This document shows, piece by piece, positions 24,477 to 33,600 of a stretch of 46,919 nt of DNA; position 1 is the stretch's first letter, and every line of letters begins with the position of its first letter. The translations under genes and the position numbers were made by a program. Source of the stretch: Ignavibacteria bacterium (GTDB lineage: Bacteria > Bacteroidota > Ignavibacteria > Kapaibacteriales > UBA4661); assembly GCA_014654705.1 (NCBI GenBank), contig JACVZY010000048.1, positions 1-46,919 on the forward strand, in the 5' to 3' direction. The notes below the pieces were generated by a model. It was not told the DNA's origin and did not search any database. It saw only the letters and a program-made list of their open reading frames with translations.

Positions 24477-25499
24477 ATGCACAAATTCATCTCATCTTTC
24501 TTGATACTCTTGGCTTTATGCTTTAGTTCGGCATCGGCACAAGATAAAAAACAAGCATTACAATCATTCTTCACGAGAATTCAATTTCCCGATAGCAACG
24601 CGAAAGAATTCGACCGCGTGGAACTGCTTCAACTCTATAACAGCGTATCGCAAAAAAATTACAGTACGAAAAAACAAGAGTGCGATAATATTTTGGATTT
24701 GTATAAGCAGAAGTTACTCAATCAAAGTGGGAATGTGGCTCTTGCAAAAAAATATAAATCATTGCTTCAAAGTTTTACCATACCATGGGAGCAAACACAA
24801 AAAGACCTTGCTCACAAATCATGGGAATTAGTGGCACGAGATTATACTTTGGAAAATATGAATGAACTCTACACTACAACAGGTATAAATGCCTTTGCAG
24901 TAATGAATTATGGTCAGTTTGCTGAATCAACAGTATTGAGAAATTCCTTGATAGTGATTGGCAGGATAGATTCTATTTTTACAGGAGATTTTAATGATTT
25001 CCATCAAGTTTCTTACAGCGTCAGTATTTCAAAGGTATTAAAGGGGGATAAGAGCTTAAAAAATGTTATCATTCGCACTGACGACGAAGAGCTTGTAACA
25101 AACGGCAATGGGAATACATATATAATGTCGTATAACTTAAGCTATCATTTCCCTTCGCACCTTGAAAAATTGATTGTTGGTCAAGAGTATTTACTGTGTT
25201 TATCAAAACTTGAATATGAACGAAAAGTTACTCAATTACAACTTGCTTCTGAGCAAAGTAAACAAGAGTATCAATTTAGAAATGACAAAATTACACAAGA
25301 AAAGCGTAATCTTTGTTATGCCAGAAATGTAAGTCTCCAACTGAGCCAAAGTAATAATGAACAAAGTACCGATAGCATCTTACAAGAGAGAGCAAAAAGA
25401 AATAAAAAGTCGATACAAGAGATACAAGATTTGTGCAAAAAACTCAGTAACTTTTTTGAAAAAATGAACCGAGAAAATACCCTGCCAAATCAACACTAA
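24477..25499 (+). CDS. Secreted protein of unknown function, cassette copy 2 (protein B2)
   Basis: A 340-residue paralogue of B1. The start is ATG 24477-24479, followed by a clear signal peptide (about 21 residues, ending SASAQ); upstream in-frame codons would add a hydrophilic leader. The shared core (about residues 145-200: V-L-R-N-S-L-I-V-I-G-R-I-D-S-I-F, then V-L-K-G-D and V-I-I-R) aligns with B1. The C-terminal third (about 245-335) is strongly charged with heptad-like spacing and probably forms a coiled coil; B1 lacks this in the same form. It lies 63 bp after A2 and 50 bp before C2. No function can be assigned from sequence. Confidence 0.75.
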   Translation: MHKFISSFLILLALCFSSASAQDKKQALQSFFTRIQFPDSNAKEFDRVELLQLYNSVSQKNYSTKKQECDNILDLYKQKLLNQSGNVALAKKYKSLLQSFTIPWEQTQKDLAHKSWELVARDYTLENMNELYTTTGINAFAVMNYGQFAESTVLRNSLIVIGRIDSIFTGDFNDFHQVSYSVSISKVLKGDKSLKNVIIRTDDEELVTNGNGNTYIMSYNLSYHFPSHLEKLIVGQEYLLCLSKLEYERKVTQLQLASEQSKQEYQFRNDKITQEKRNLCYARNVSLQLSQSNNEQSTDSILQERAKRNKKSIQEIQDLCKKLSNFFEKMNRENTLPNQH

Positions 25500-25549
25500 A
25501 GGTTATTCTCGCTATCATTCTATTTATCAACAAAGACCCTTTTACCGTT

Positions 25550-26425
25550 ATGAAAACAAAGCCTCTATGTCTTTTATCGTTAGCATTTATCCTCATATTT
25601 TCGGCAAGTAATAACGTTTGCTACTCTCAAGCTGCTTCCAATACTACCTTCGCCGATTATCACCCACCTTATTCAGTTGGTAAGTGGGAAATACAAGAAA
25701 ATGGTATCACTACAATTCCTTGCTATATTCAACGAGCTAATATTACCAGATCCTTTAGGGGTAATGCTGTTGATATTGCAGAAATCGCATTTACTCAAGG
25801 CATTGAATTCTGGAACGCTATTTTACAAGCATCCAATATCCCAATACGCTTAAACGGTATCATAACCAGCAATAAAGAATCCGATGCTTTTAATAATATG
25901 AGTACAGAAAATATTTTTATTATAAGTAATAAGATAACACCAATAATTCCACAAACAGGTGACATAGTGTATGGTTTTACTTCAATTATCGAAAAAAAGT
26001 ATGACTCAGTATTTGTGGGCAGACAAAAATTCATCAAATACAAGGCAAATCACATAGAATTAAACCGTGATGCGTTTGACAAAGACTACCTACGCATTGG
26101 GGTTGGAGATCCTACGCGCACTACAACAACTAACCCAAAGCAAAACATTTGCTACGTAGCTGCCCATGAAATTGGTCATTTTCTTGGTATCAATCGCCAT
26201 TTTGTAAGTTCAAATAGTGGTACAATCATGCACGTTGCCAACATTCTCCCACCATCTGCATTGATAGATTGTGATTGTGATAACATTGTGAGTAAAGTAA
26301 ATAGTTTTGTATCGTTGGAGAAAGATTTGATAAAAGGCTTATACCCTGCTCTTTTTCTGACATCACAACACCAAAACGATGATTGTATTCCACAAAGCAC
26401 CAGACCCGCACCAGTAAAGCCCTGA
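25550..26425 (+). CDS. Secreted matrixin-like zinc metalloprotease, cassette copy 2 (protein C2)
   Basis: A 291-residue protein with a signal peptide (about 1-27, ending CYSQ) and a complete metzincin motif HEIGHFLGINRH (H206, H210 and the final His as zinc ligands, E207 as base). It is followed by a Met-turn in GTIMH. The pattern matches matrixins rather than thermolysins. It is the positional and sequence paralogue of C1, but the two differ widely outside the active site and use a different third ligand (His here, Asp in C1). This suggests divergence after an old duplication. A Cys-rich stretch (DCDCDN) lies near the C-terminus. It is followed after only 6 bp by the propeller-protein gene. 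Confidence 0.85.
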   Translation: MKTKPLCLLSLAFILIFSASNNVCYSQAASNTTFADYHPPYSVGKWEIQENGITTIPCYIQRANITRSFRGNAVDIAEIAFTQGIEFWNAILQASNIPIRLNGIITSNKESDAFNNMSTENIFIISNKITPIIPQTGDIVYGFTSIIEKKYDSVFVGRQKFIKYKANHIELNRDAFDKDYLRIGVGDPTRTTTTNPKQNICYVAAHEIGHFLGINRHFVSSNSGTIMHVANILPPSALIDCDCDNIVSKVNSFVSLEKDLIKGLYPALFLTSQHQNDDCIPQSTRPAPVKP

Positions 26426-26431
26426 TACATT

Positions 26432-28843
26432 ATGATAATGCGTTTTTTAATAATTGCTATACTTTTTCTGTTCCCTTTGTCTCTCTTCGGGCAGTGGTAC
26501 AGAGAAGTAGACAAAAGCGGAAGTCTTCAATGGACAAATATTTCCGGTCCAATAAATGGCAAAATCTCCAGTATTGTGAAGCAGGGTGATACACTTTTTG
26601 CTGCAATAAATACACTTGGTGTACTCTTTTCTACCAATGGCGGGCAATCGTGGGAACGTTCCGGCATGACCACTCCCGCAGAAGAACTTGCTTCTAGTGG
26701 CACATCTTTAACAACTATTTCGGGTAGAGTTCCTTACATATCCAACAATGCAGGGGCTTCATGGCTACCTGCTAAGATTGATACGACATTAGGGTACTAT
26801 GCAAGCGTCATCCTTGCTATGAACAAACAACGGGGCGTAATACTATGCAATTATTATGATTACTCTAATCGCTTTCCAATCGTTAGTAGTACCTTATTTG
26901 CTACGAATAACGGCGGAAGTGATTGGTATAGAGTAGGAAAAATACCGACAACCGGAAATGCAGGTATCACATTTATCGGAGATATACTTGTCATTGGCGG
27001 AGGAAAAATGACAGATTCCACGCATATTTTCTCTTCTGCCGACATGGGTAAGACATGGCGAAAATGTACTCCACTTCCCGAAGGAGTCATAAAACTATAT
27101 GCTCACAAATCTATTCTTTATGCAACAACCCATAATGATAATTCTGTTGTCAATCCCGACCCTATAAACCTATTCGTTTCGCTGGATACAGGAAAATCAT
27201 GGCGGCGCTGCACATCACCACATGATATTGTCTTTCAAGTTCCCTTTCCACTCCCAACACCGGAACAAAAAGAAAACTCATCTCTACCATTTAATGTTAT
27301 CCAAGGAATAACAGGAATACCTGCTGTCACATTTGATAAAAATGGCGATTTGCTGATAGGGCTACGGAATAATATTATTTACCGCTCGGCAGACACAGGG
27401 CGCTCGTGGCAGTTAGTTAACTCTTATCTATGGAAAAGTCGGGCATACCTGACACATACAATCTTTGCTACTGATAATGCTATTTTTCTTGCGGGTCGCG
27501 GCATACATCGTTGTACTTACAAGGGTGAGAATTTTGAACGAGTATTTGCGCCTGCATTTAACCAGCCGGGATGGTTTACACAGTGCCAATCGGGTTTGAG
27601 GGATATTGCTGTTGTCGGTTTAGCAAAGAAAATTTACTTTCTCATTGGGCAAGAGGGATTATATCGCTCATTCGATGGTGTTGTTTGGCAACCTGTTTTT
27701 CCTAAAATGTACCGATGGAAAGCAAATAGTGATATAGATCCCCTCAATTTTACGAATCCACTGCTTTATTCATCGGAATTCGGAAGTTTAGACGTTGATT
27801 ATTGCGTTACTGCCATTGCGGGAAATGATGAAGCAATCGTAGCAATCACCAAAAGCGGAACTATTCTACGTTCCTACGATAGAGGCACAACTTGGTTACC
27901 TGTGCGCAAAGAATCACGCCTTGCTGCCGAAAACGCTTTGCTGACTTTACAAAATTCTACTTTTCTTGCCGTAACGAATGGAGCTGCTTATCGTTCAACA
28001 GATTATGGTACTACATGGCAAGAAATATCGTCTCTTAAAAACTTCGGCATAAGTGCATTTGGCAAAAACGCTATAACTGCTGTGACGGCAAACAATTCTG
28101 CTTTCTTTGCCGCAACAGAACGAGAGATATTTCGCTCCCTTAATAATGGCATAACATGGTCAAAGCATACAGTTTCTTTGGATATTACTAATATTAGAGG
28201 AATTGCGGCGGCAAAAACGGTTATCTATACAGCTACGGATAAAGGGATATTCCGTTCATTAGATAATGGGATATCATGGTTAGAGTCTAAAAATGGATTT
28301 GATGATAACAACATTACGGAAATTCTTGCTGTTGATAATATCGCAGTAGCAATAGTCAATAATCTTCATACTTTTTTTTCAATGGATTATGGAAAAAACT
28401 GGATACAGACAGCAAGCTATAATTCACTTTATTCGTCATCTTCTACTACATTTGAGTCAATTAAGGCAATCGTAACCAACAACACATCCATTCTTGCTTT
28501 GACAAAAGAAAATTCACTTTATCAAGCAGAAATTCCTGTGAATGTTGGGTATATCTATTTACAAAATTATCGTGGTGATACCACTCATTCGCGGGTAGGA
28601 GTTGCTCCAAATCCCACAAGTGATGCAGCAAGTTTTGCATGGATGCAGAATAGTACGGAAACTGTCAGTATTGGTATTTATGATACTTTGGGCAAGTGCG
28701 TCGGTGGTTTTTTTAACCATCCTTATACCTCTGGTTGGTATCGGTATATTTGGGATACATCCGATATGGCTGTTGGTGTATATTTTTATCGGTACGTTAT
28801 TGGTGACCGTGTATATTCGGGTATGATTGCTGTAAAGAGATAG
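26432..28843 (+). CDS. Secreted Asp-box beta-propeller protein with T9SS sorting tail
   Basis: An 803-residue protein with a signal peptide (about 1-21, ending LFGQ). About nine Asp-box (BNR) motifs of the form S-x-D/N-x-G-x-x-W are spread over residues 60-700 (for example STNGGQSW, SADTGRSW, STDYGTTW, SLDNGISW), which is the signature of sortilin/Ycf48-like propellers. The last 80 residues begin VAPNPTSD and contain a GVYFYRY strand, as in type A Por-secretion sorting domains. It is therefore probably displayed on the surface through T9SS, like the giant protein whose N-terminal propeller it resembles. It closes the eight-gene run and ends 11 bp from the convergent parB stop. No terminator is evident in the gap. 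Confidence 0.88.
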   Translation: MIMRFLIIAILFLFPLSLFGQWYREVDKSGSLQWTNISGPINGKISSIVKQGDTLFAAINTLGVLFSTNGGQSWERSGMTTPAEELASSGTSLTTISGRVPYISNNAGASWLPAKIDTTLGYYASVILAMNKQRGVILCNYYDYSNRFPIVSSTLFATNNGGSDWYRVGKIPTTGNAGITFIGDILVIGGGKMTDSTHIFSSADMGKTWRKCTPLPEGVIKLYAHKSILYATTHNDNSVVNPDPINLFVSLDTGKSWRRCTSPHDIVFQVPFPLPTPEQKENSSLPFNVIQGITGIPAVTFDKNGDLLIGLRNNIIYRSADTGRSWQLVNSYLWKSRAYLTHTIFATDNAIFLAGRGIHRCTYKGENFERVFAPAFNQPGWFTQCQSGLRDIAVVGLAKKIYFLIGQEGLYRSFDGVVWQPVFPKMYRWKANSDIDPLNFTNPLLYSSEFGSLDVDYCVTAIAGNDEAIVAITKSGTILRSYDRGTTWLPVRKESRLAAENALLTLQNSTFLAVTNGAAYRSTDYGTTWQEISSLKNFGISAFGKNAITAVTANNSAFFAATEREIFRSLNNGITWSKHTVSLDITNIRGIAAAKTVIYTATDKGIFRSLDNGISWLESKNGFDDNNITEILAVDNIAVAIVNNLHTFFSMDYGKNWIQTASYNSLYSSSSTTFESIKAIVTNNTSILALTKENSLYQAEIPVNVGYIYLQNYRGDTTHSRVGVAPNPTSDAASFAWMQNSTETVSIGIYDTLGKCVGGFFNHPYTSGWYRYIWDTSDMAVGVYFYRYVIGDRVYSGMIAVKR

Positions 28844-28854
28844 CTACTTTATTT

Positions 28855-29658
28855 TTACCGTACCAAGAGTGCTTCAATCTCTTTCAAAATTGCCAACCTT
28901 GTTTTCTTGTCTGCTTTTTGTAAGGTGTTTTCAAGAGCCTTCACGTGCTTCTTTGCTTGATTGAGTACCTCGTTTTTCGATACTAATAGTTTTTCTCCCT
29001 TTTTTCGTGGAGGTATTACGGAAGAATTTTCTATCAATGCTGTGCGATGTTTTTGCAAATCTTTCCGAACCGTTTCGACATTTTGCCCTGTATGGCTCGC
29101 AACAATCGGCGCTGATAGAGGCATTGATGTATCACCAATATCAAACTGGATATTTCCAGATTGATTTTTATAGGTCTTGCTTTTTCTGTCGCCACCACGA
29201 ACATCTTGCAAAACACGATCGTCAAAATTGGGGTAAAGGCGTTTGTACAATTCTATTCTCTGCTCCGGCTTGAGATGCCGACGAAGTAGATTATCTTTAA
29301 TGACAAAATGCTGTTCTTGCTCAGAACTCAAATCGTCTTCCACATACTGCACAGGGACGCTTCTTAAACCCAGTATTTGTGCAACCCGCAAACGATTATG
29401 CCCCGCCAGTAGCGTTCCATCTTCCTTTGCAATGATAGGAACTAAAATACCACGTTCACGAATATCGCTTGTCAAGGTATCAAAATATTGCGAAGATTCT
29501 TCTTGAAATAGTGTGCTGTTAAGCGGATTCACTCGCAGCATTGCAAGTGTTACCTCTTTGACTTCGGAAAGTTTTAATCCGGTGGATGTATTTTGTTCAT
29601 TCGCCTCACTTTTTTTGAGAAGTGATCCCAATCCGGTTCGTTGCGGTTTTTTTTTCAT
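28855..29658 (-). CDS. parB: ParB-like partition protein
   Basis: A 267-residue ParB/Spo0J-type protein. The N-terminal nuclease-like fold contains the phosphate-binding box as AGHNRLRVA (about residues 90-98), preceded by the L-x-x-D-I-R-E-R-G-I-L-x-P-I strand-helix. A central helix-turn-helix region follows (about 120-205), then a Lys/Glu-rich helical C-terminus (about 225-267) for dimerisation. It should load onto a centromere on this molecule; no canonical parS (TGTTTCACGTGAAACA) was found, so the site is probably one of the repeat arrays at 35.8-39.2 kb. The ATG at 29656-29658 overlaps the parA stop by 4 bp, so the two are translationally coupled. Confidence 0.92.
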   Translation of the reverse strand: MKKKPQRTGLGSLLKKSEANEQNTSTGLKLSEVKEVTLAMLRVNPLNSTLFQEESSQYFDTLTSDIRERGILVPIIAKEDGTLLAGHNRLRVAQILGLRSVPVQYVEDDLSSEQEQHFVIKDNLLRRHLKPEQRIELYKRLYPNFDDRVLQDVRGGDRKSKTYKNQSGNIQFDIGDTSMPLSAPIVASHTGQNVETVRKDLQKHRTALIENSSVIPPRKKGEKLLVSKNEVLNQAKKHVKALENTLQKADKKTRLAILKEIEALLVR

Positions 29659-30407
29659 TGCTGTATCCTTTGTAAAAGTTCTTCTGCAAGATGCTGATAA
29701 TCTTCTGCACCGCGACTTTTTGCATCGTGTTCAAAAATTGTTTGTCCTTCCATACTTGCAGCCATGAGCGTTGTATTATTTCGGATAACCGTATTCAGCA
29801 AGACATCTCCAAACTCTGTTTGGCAAAATTTTAGTACGTCATTGTGTCCAGACTGGCGCTTATCGTATAAAGTTGCAATGACTCCCGAAAGACGGAGATT
29901 TTCATTCCCTTCTTGTACTTCTTCGACAACTTCCGCAATACGTTGAAAACCTTTAACAGCAAGAAATTCTGTCTGCATCGGTACAAATAAAGCGTCGGCT
30001 GCAAAAAGGGCGTTGATGGTGAGTAATCCCAATGATGGCGGGCAATCTATGAGGATATAATCATAACGGTCTTTAACAGCAGATAAATGCTTTTTGATGA
30101 TTTGCTCGCGCATTGTACGTCCTGCAAAGGAAATTTCACACGCTGCAAGGTCAAGTTTTGAAGGTAATATATCGAACGGCTCACGATGTTGAATTGCTTG
30201 CTCAATGGTGCATCGTTTTTCGACAACTTCGTAAATAGAAAACTCTGGCTCCTCAAAAAAGCCTGCATGAAGAGTTAAATTTGCTTGCGGGTCTATATCA
30301 ACAAGCAATATTTTCTTTTCGTGATACAATGCTAATGCAGTTCCAGTATTCAATACTGTTGTCGTTTTTCCCACACCGCCTTTGTGATTCACAAATGCTA
30401 TTACCAT
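29655..30407 (-). CDS. parA: ParA-family partition ATPase
   Basis: A 250-residue Walker-type partition ATPase. It has the deviant Walker A motif KGGVGKTT (K9 and K14), the D-I-D-P-Q-A-N switch (about 39-45) and the D-C-P-P-S-L-G Walker B segment (about 115-121). It lacks the long N-terminal DNA-binding extension of type Ia ParA, so it resembles type Ib/chromosomal ParA (Soj). The start was set at ATG 30405-30407 because an AAGGAG Shine-Dalgarno sequence lies at the right distance upstream. The open frame continues 21 codons further, but without such support. With parB it forms a partition operon that keeps the replicon in daughter cells. Confidence 0.95.
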   Translation of the reverse strand: MVIAFVNHKGGVGKTTTVLNTGTALALYHEKKILLVDIDPQANLTLHAGFFEEPEFSIYEVVEKRCTIEQAIQHREPFDILPSKLDLAACEISFAGRTMREQIIKKHLSAVKDRYDYILIDCPPSLGLLTINALFAADALFVPMQTEFLAVKGFQRIAEVVEEVQEGNENLRLSGVIATLYDKRQSGHNDVLKFCQTEFGDVLLNTVIRNNTTLMAASMEGQTIFEHDAKSRGAEDYQHLAEELLQRIQQ

Positions 30408-30423
30408 TACTCTCGCTCCTTTT

Positions 30424-30440
30424 CTGAGCCTGTCGCTCAG
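30424..30440. promoter_or_regulatory. Inverted repeat in the parA leader
   Basis: A perfect 6-bp inverted repeat (ctgagc at 30424-30429, gctcag at 30435-30440, 5-bp centre) lies just upstream of the parA Shine-Dalgarno sequence. It could be an operator for autoregulation by ParA or ParB, or an mRNA hairpin that controls translation. The small size keeps confidence low. Confidence 0.35.
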
Positions 30441-30565
30441 TTGTATAGTTGTGTAGTTCTCGCCAAGCAATCATGCGCACAGTGTTGCACATAAGCCCGC
30501 ACAAAACTACGAAATTTGTTCTCGTCATCGTTGGTTTTTCGCCATGTTCTGCCTTTTTTACTCAC
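30437..30565 (-). CDS. Possible small basic protein upstream of parA
   Basis: A 42-codon frame with a GTG start at 30563-30565, in the 200-bp gap between the primase-helicase stop and parA. The product is rich in Lys/Arg/Asp/Asn in its first half (K-K-G-R-T-W-R-K-T-N-D-D-E-N-K-F). It ends inside the inverted repeat ahead of parA. It has no recognisable family and no strong ribosome binding site. It may be a leader peptide or chance. Confidence 0.2.
   Translation of the reverse strand: MSKKGRTWRKTNDDENKFRSFVRAYVQHCAHDCLARTTQLYN
30502..30509 (-). promoter_or_regulatory. Possible -7 box of the parAB promoter
   Basis: On the minus strand this reads TAGTTTTG, which matches the Bacteroidota TAnnTTTG box. 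The start would fall about 90 nt upstream of the parA ATG. No good TTG element was found at the normal distance, so support is partial. Confidence 0.35.
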
Positions 30566-30608
30566 CTTATGCAAACTCTCGTTGTGCAGTCTGTCGGAAA
30601 AAAGAATA

Positions 30609-33600
30609 TTATACCATACTTCCTGCACATTCGGTTGTCATCATGTATCGCTCTTGTGCTTCCTCATACCGTCCGGCTTCTTCCCGCACCCGTTCCACAA
30701 AGAGCCATTCATATTTGTTACCATCCACACCATACTCCTGCACAAATTCTGCCAGTGTCTTGCGCCGAAGTTCTGTGCCATAGTTGTCAAAGGTATAGTG
30801 TCCGCAAAAGCGCATTCCGCTTTCGGTTTTTACTCGCTCTCGCACATACCGCACATGGAAGAGTGCATCCGTGAGTTCGCCCGCCTTCTGCTGCGTCATT
30901 CGGAACATGAACCCCGTGTAGGCATTCGCACGGTCGGCGATTTCCTTTTTCGTGCGGATGGCGTTCGGGATGTGCCGCGTTGTGCCGTCTGCGCTTGTGA
31001 GTGTGCAGCCAAGCGTTGCCGTACTCGTTATCATACGTCGTATTTCTTCTTCCCGCCGCAGTTTTTCGCGGTCGTGTTTGCTGAGGATGCTGTCGGTCAA
31101 CCCTGCGAGGTGGATAACCTCGCGCTGCTTTATTGCCAAACGCTCGGTGAACGATGCCCACTTGCGTGGGTCGCAGTTGTTGCGGACAAGATGGAGTGCT
31201 TCTGCATGGTCAAAGCCCAGGGTGCGGGCTTCGGAGTAGTATCGCACTAGTGTTTCTGTGCGTTGTTCGCGGAGCAGGGCAGCAAAATTCGTGAGAATGG
31301 CTGTGGTCTCCGGATGTTGTTTCATGAGTGGAAGCAAACTCTCAGGGCAAATTGTTGGTAATGCGCCTTTGAGTGCTTTAGAACGAGAAAGGGTGTTCAG
31401 CGCCGCAAGGAAATAGGCAGTCTTGGTTTCGAGCAGATTCAAAACAGTTTTCTCTTGTTCCAATGTCTCGCGCCGCGTTTCTTCACGGACTTCATCAAAG
31501 AGTTCAGAGCTAAGGAGTGCATTGGACTTCGGAGTGGGTTCGTCCACAATGCGTACAAAGCCGTAGGCTTCCAGCGCTTTAGCAACATCCTCTTGTGTTT
31601 TCATAGTAAGTCGGAGTGAGTGAATACGGTGCATAATCGCACATTCGTCGGTTGACCAGCGATTATTTTTGGTGTTAAAGTGCAGCATCGTGTCTGCAAG
31701 GCGGGAAGTGCTTTTGCGTCCCAAGCCGCAATCAGCAGACGTATTGCGTCCGTGGGCAGTATTAAATGCCTCGGCGACCATCTCAGCAGATAAGAGTGTG
31801 TGCAGAAAATGATGTTGCTCGTTGAAGAGTGGTACTTGGTTATTGGTTGCTTGGTTGCGCGGTGCTTGCTTGCTTATTCCTTGGGTTTTGGAAGAGAAGA
31901 GCCTAACATCAATGGCATCCGCCTTGCGAAAACGGTTCGCAACTTGAATAATCGTGTCCTCGTTTTTTTCATCGAGCATGAGTATTTGCACTCGTCCCGT
32001 GTTGAGGATATTCACGCCACAATCCAAAACACTGGTCGTCAGAATCACGCGGCGTGTGAAGCGACTTTGTTCGGTTGCCGAACGGTATTCGGGCGAAGTG
32101 TCCATCGTGTCGCGGGTAACAATATCCACGTCGTTTTCGGCGATACCGTATTTCACAAGCAGTGTTTTGGTGCGTTTCAGAAGTTTTTTGCTGTTGACGT
32201 TGAGCAGAACAGTCGTTGCAGGATGTTCGTTGAGTGTGGTCAGAATCGTATCAATCACCGCTTCTTCGCGTTTGTCGTAAGAGCGTTGCTCAAAACGGAG
32301 CGGTCGTTTTTGTTGAACATCCACATCGCAGTAGGTAAAATTGAGTGGCTTTTCATGGAACAGGAGTTCGGGCGTAGCCGAGAGGCAGAGTGTTCGTGGC
32401 GCTTGTTTGATAAGGCGGAGCATGGTGCGCATGGCAGAGGTGCGATAATCGTAGTCGCTGACGAGCTTGTGCATTTCGTCCACGACCAAAAGCGTTGTGG
32501 GTTCGCTAATCACATCCAGAAGCCGTGCAGCAGAATCATAGACGCTGACGATAACGCAGGTGTCAAGCGGCGTATCGGCATACAGACGGTGCAGGTCGCT
32601 TTCATTGCCCGTGATGACGATGGGCTTGAGGTCGCTATACTCATTCTTGATTTGTTCCGCCATAGCGACGGTCGGCACAGCAAGGACGGTAACACCGCCT
32701 GTTTTTTTGTGATGGTCGGGTGCGATATGGCGCAAGACGGTATAGGTTTTGCCGCATCCCGTCGGAGCGCGAAGGACGAGGCGAGAAGCAGAGTCCAAAA
32801 GATTCGTGAGTGCTTTGAGAGCCGGCTTTTCGTCGGAAAGTTTGTTTTGGATAGAAAGTTGCCATGCCGGAATAGCATATCCGTTATCGGAACCAACGGA
32901 CTTGGTGAGCGTGATGCTGCGGAGCGGAGCAGGGGAGAGAAGAGCGTTTTTCAGTTCGGTATCAAAGCCATACTTGCAGACATAATCCGCAAGGTCATTG
33001 AGTGCTGGCTTGGGTGCGTCCTTTGTTTCTTGGCGCTCTAAACGGGGGAGTGTACAAATGCAATGCTGAATAGAAGCGTTATGGTGAACAATCCCCCGTT
33101 CCCCCTTTGACAAGGGGGCGAAGACGGTGCTATTGGTGTTTATCAGGGATGCGCTTAGTTTTTGCGCAGCGTTGATACCCGCAAAGTCGGTATCAAAGAG
33201 GATGGTAAGCGTGTTGTTTTGTTCGTGTAAGCGTTTCGCAACGCTTGGCAATAAGCGGTGCTGCACACCGCCCAGCGTAAAAGCATTGTAGCCTTTGGCA
33301 AGCAGTATGAGGCAATCTTTGATGCCCTCGACAAGATATGCAGCTTCATTCGGGCGGAGTTCGTGCAGTCCCAGCGCAAACTTGACTTCGGAAGTATAGT
33401 CGTTCAGCTTCAGGTGAAAGTTTTTGGAGCGGTGGGGAAAGGGCGAGTGTGCGTCCGCACGAAAGTAGCAGTAGCCGTAGTAATTCCCGTCGGCGCTTGG
33501 TACAACGAGCGTGAATCGCGCTTCGTGTGTTCCGCCGTAGGATGTGCCTTTAACCGATGTACCTTCATCGGTGTAGGAGCGCAAGGCACGAATACCAAAA

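Noticed and set aside
31800-33041. 413-codon plus-strand frame opposite the primase-helicase
   Set aside because: The minus strand carries clear TOPRIM and helicase motifs over the same bases; the plus frame has none.
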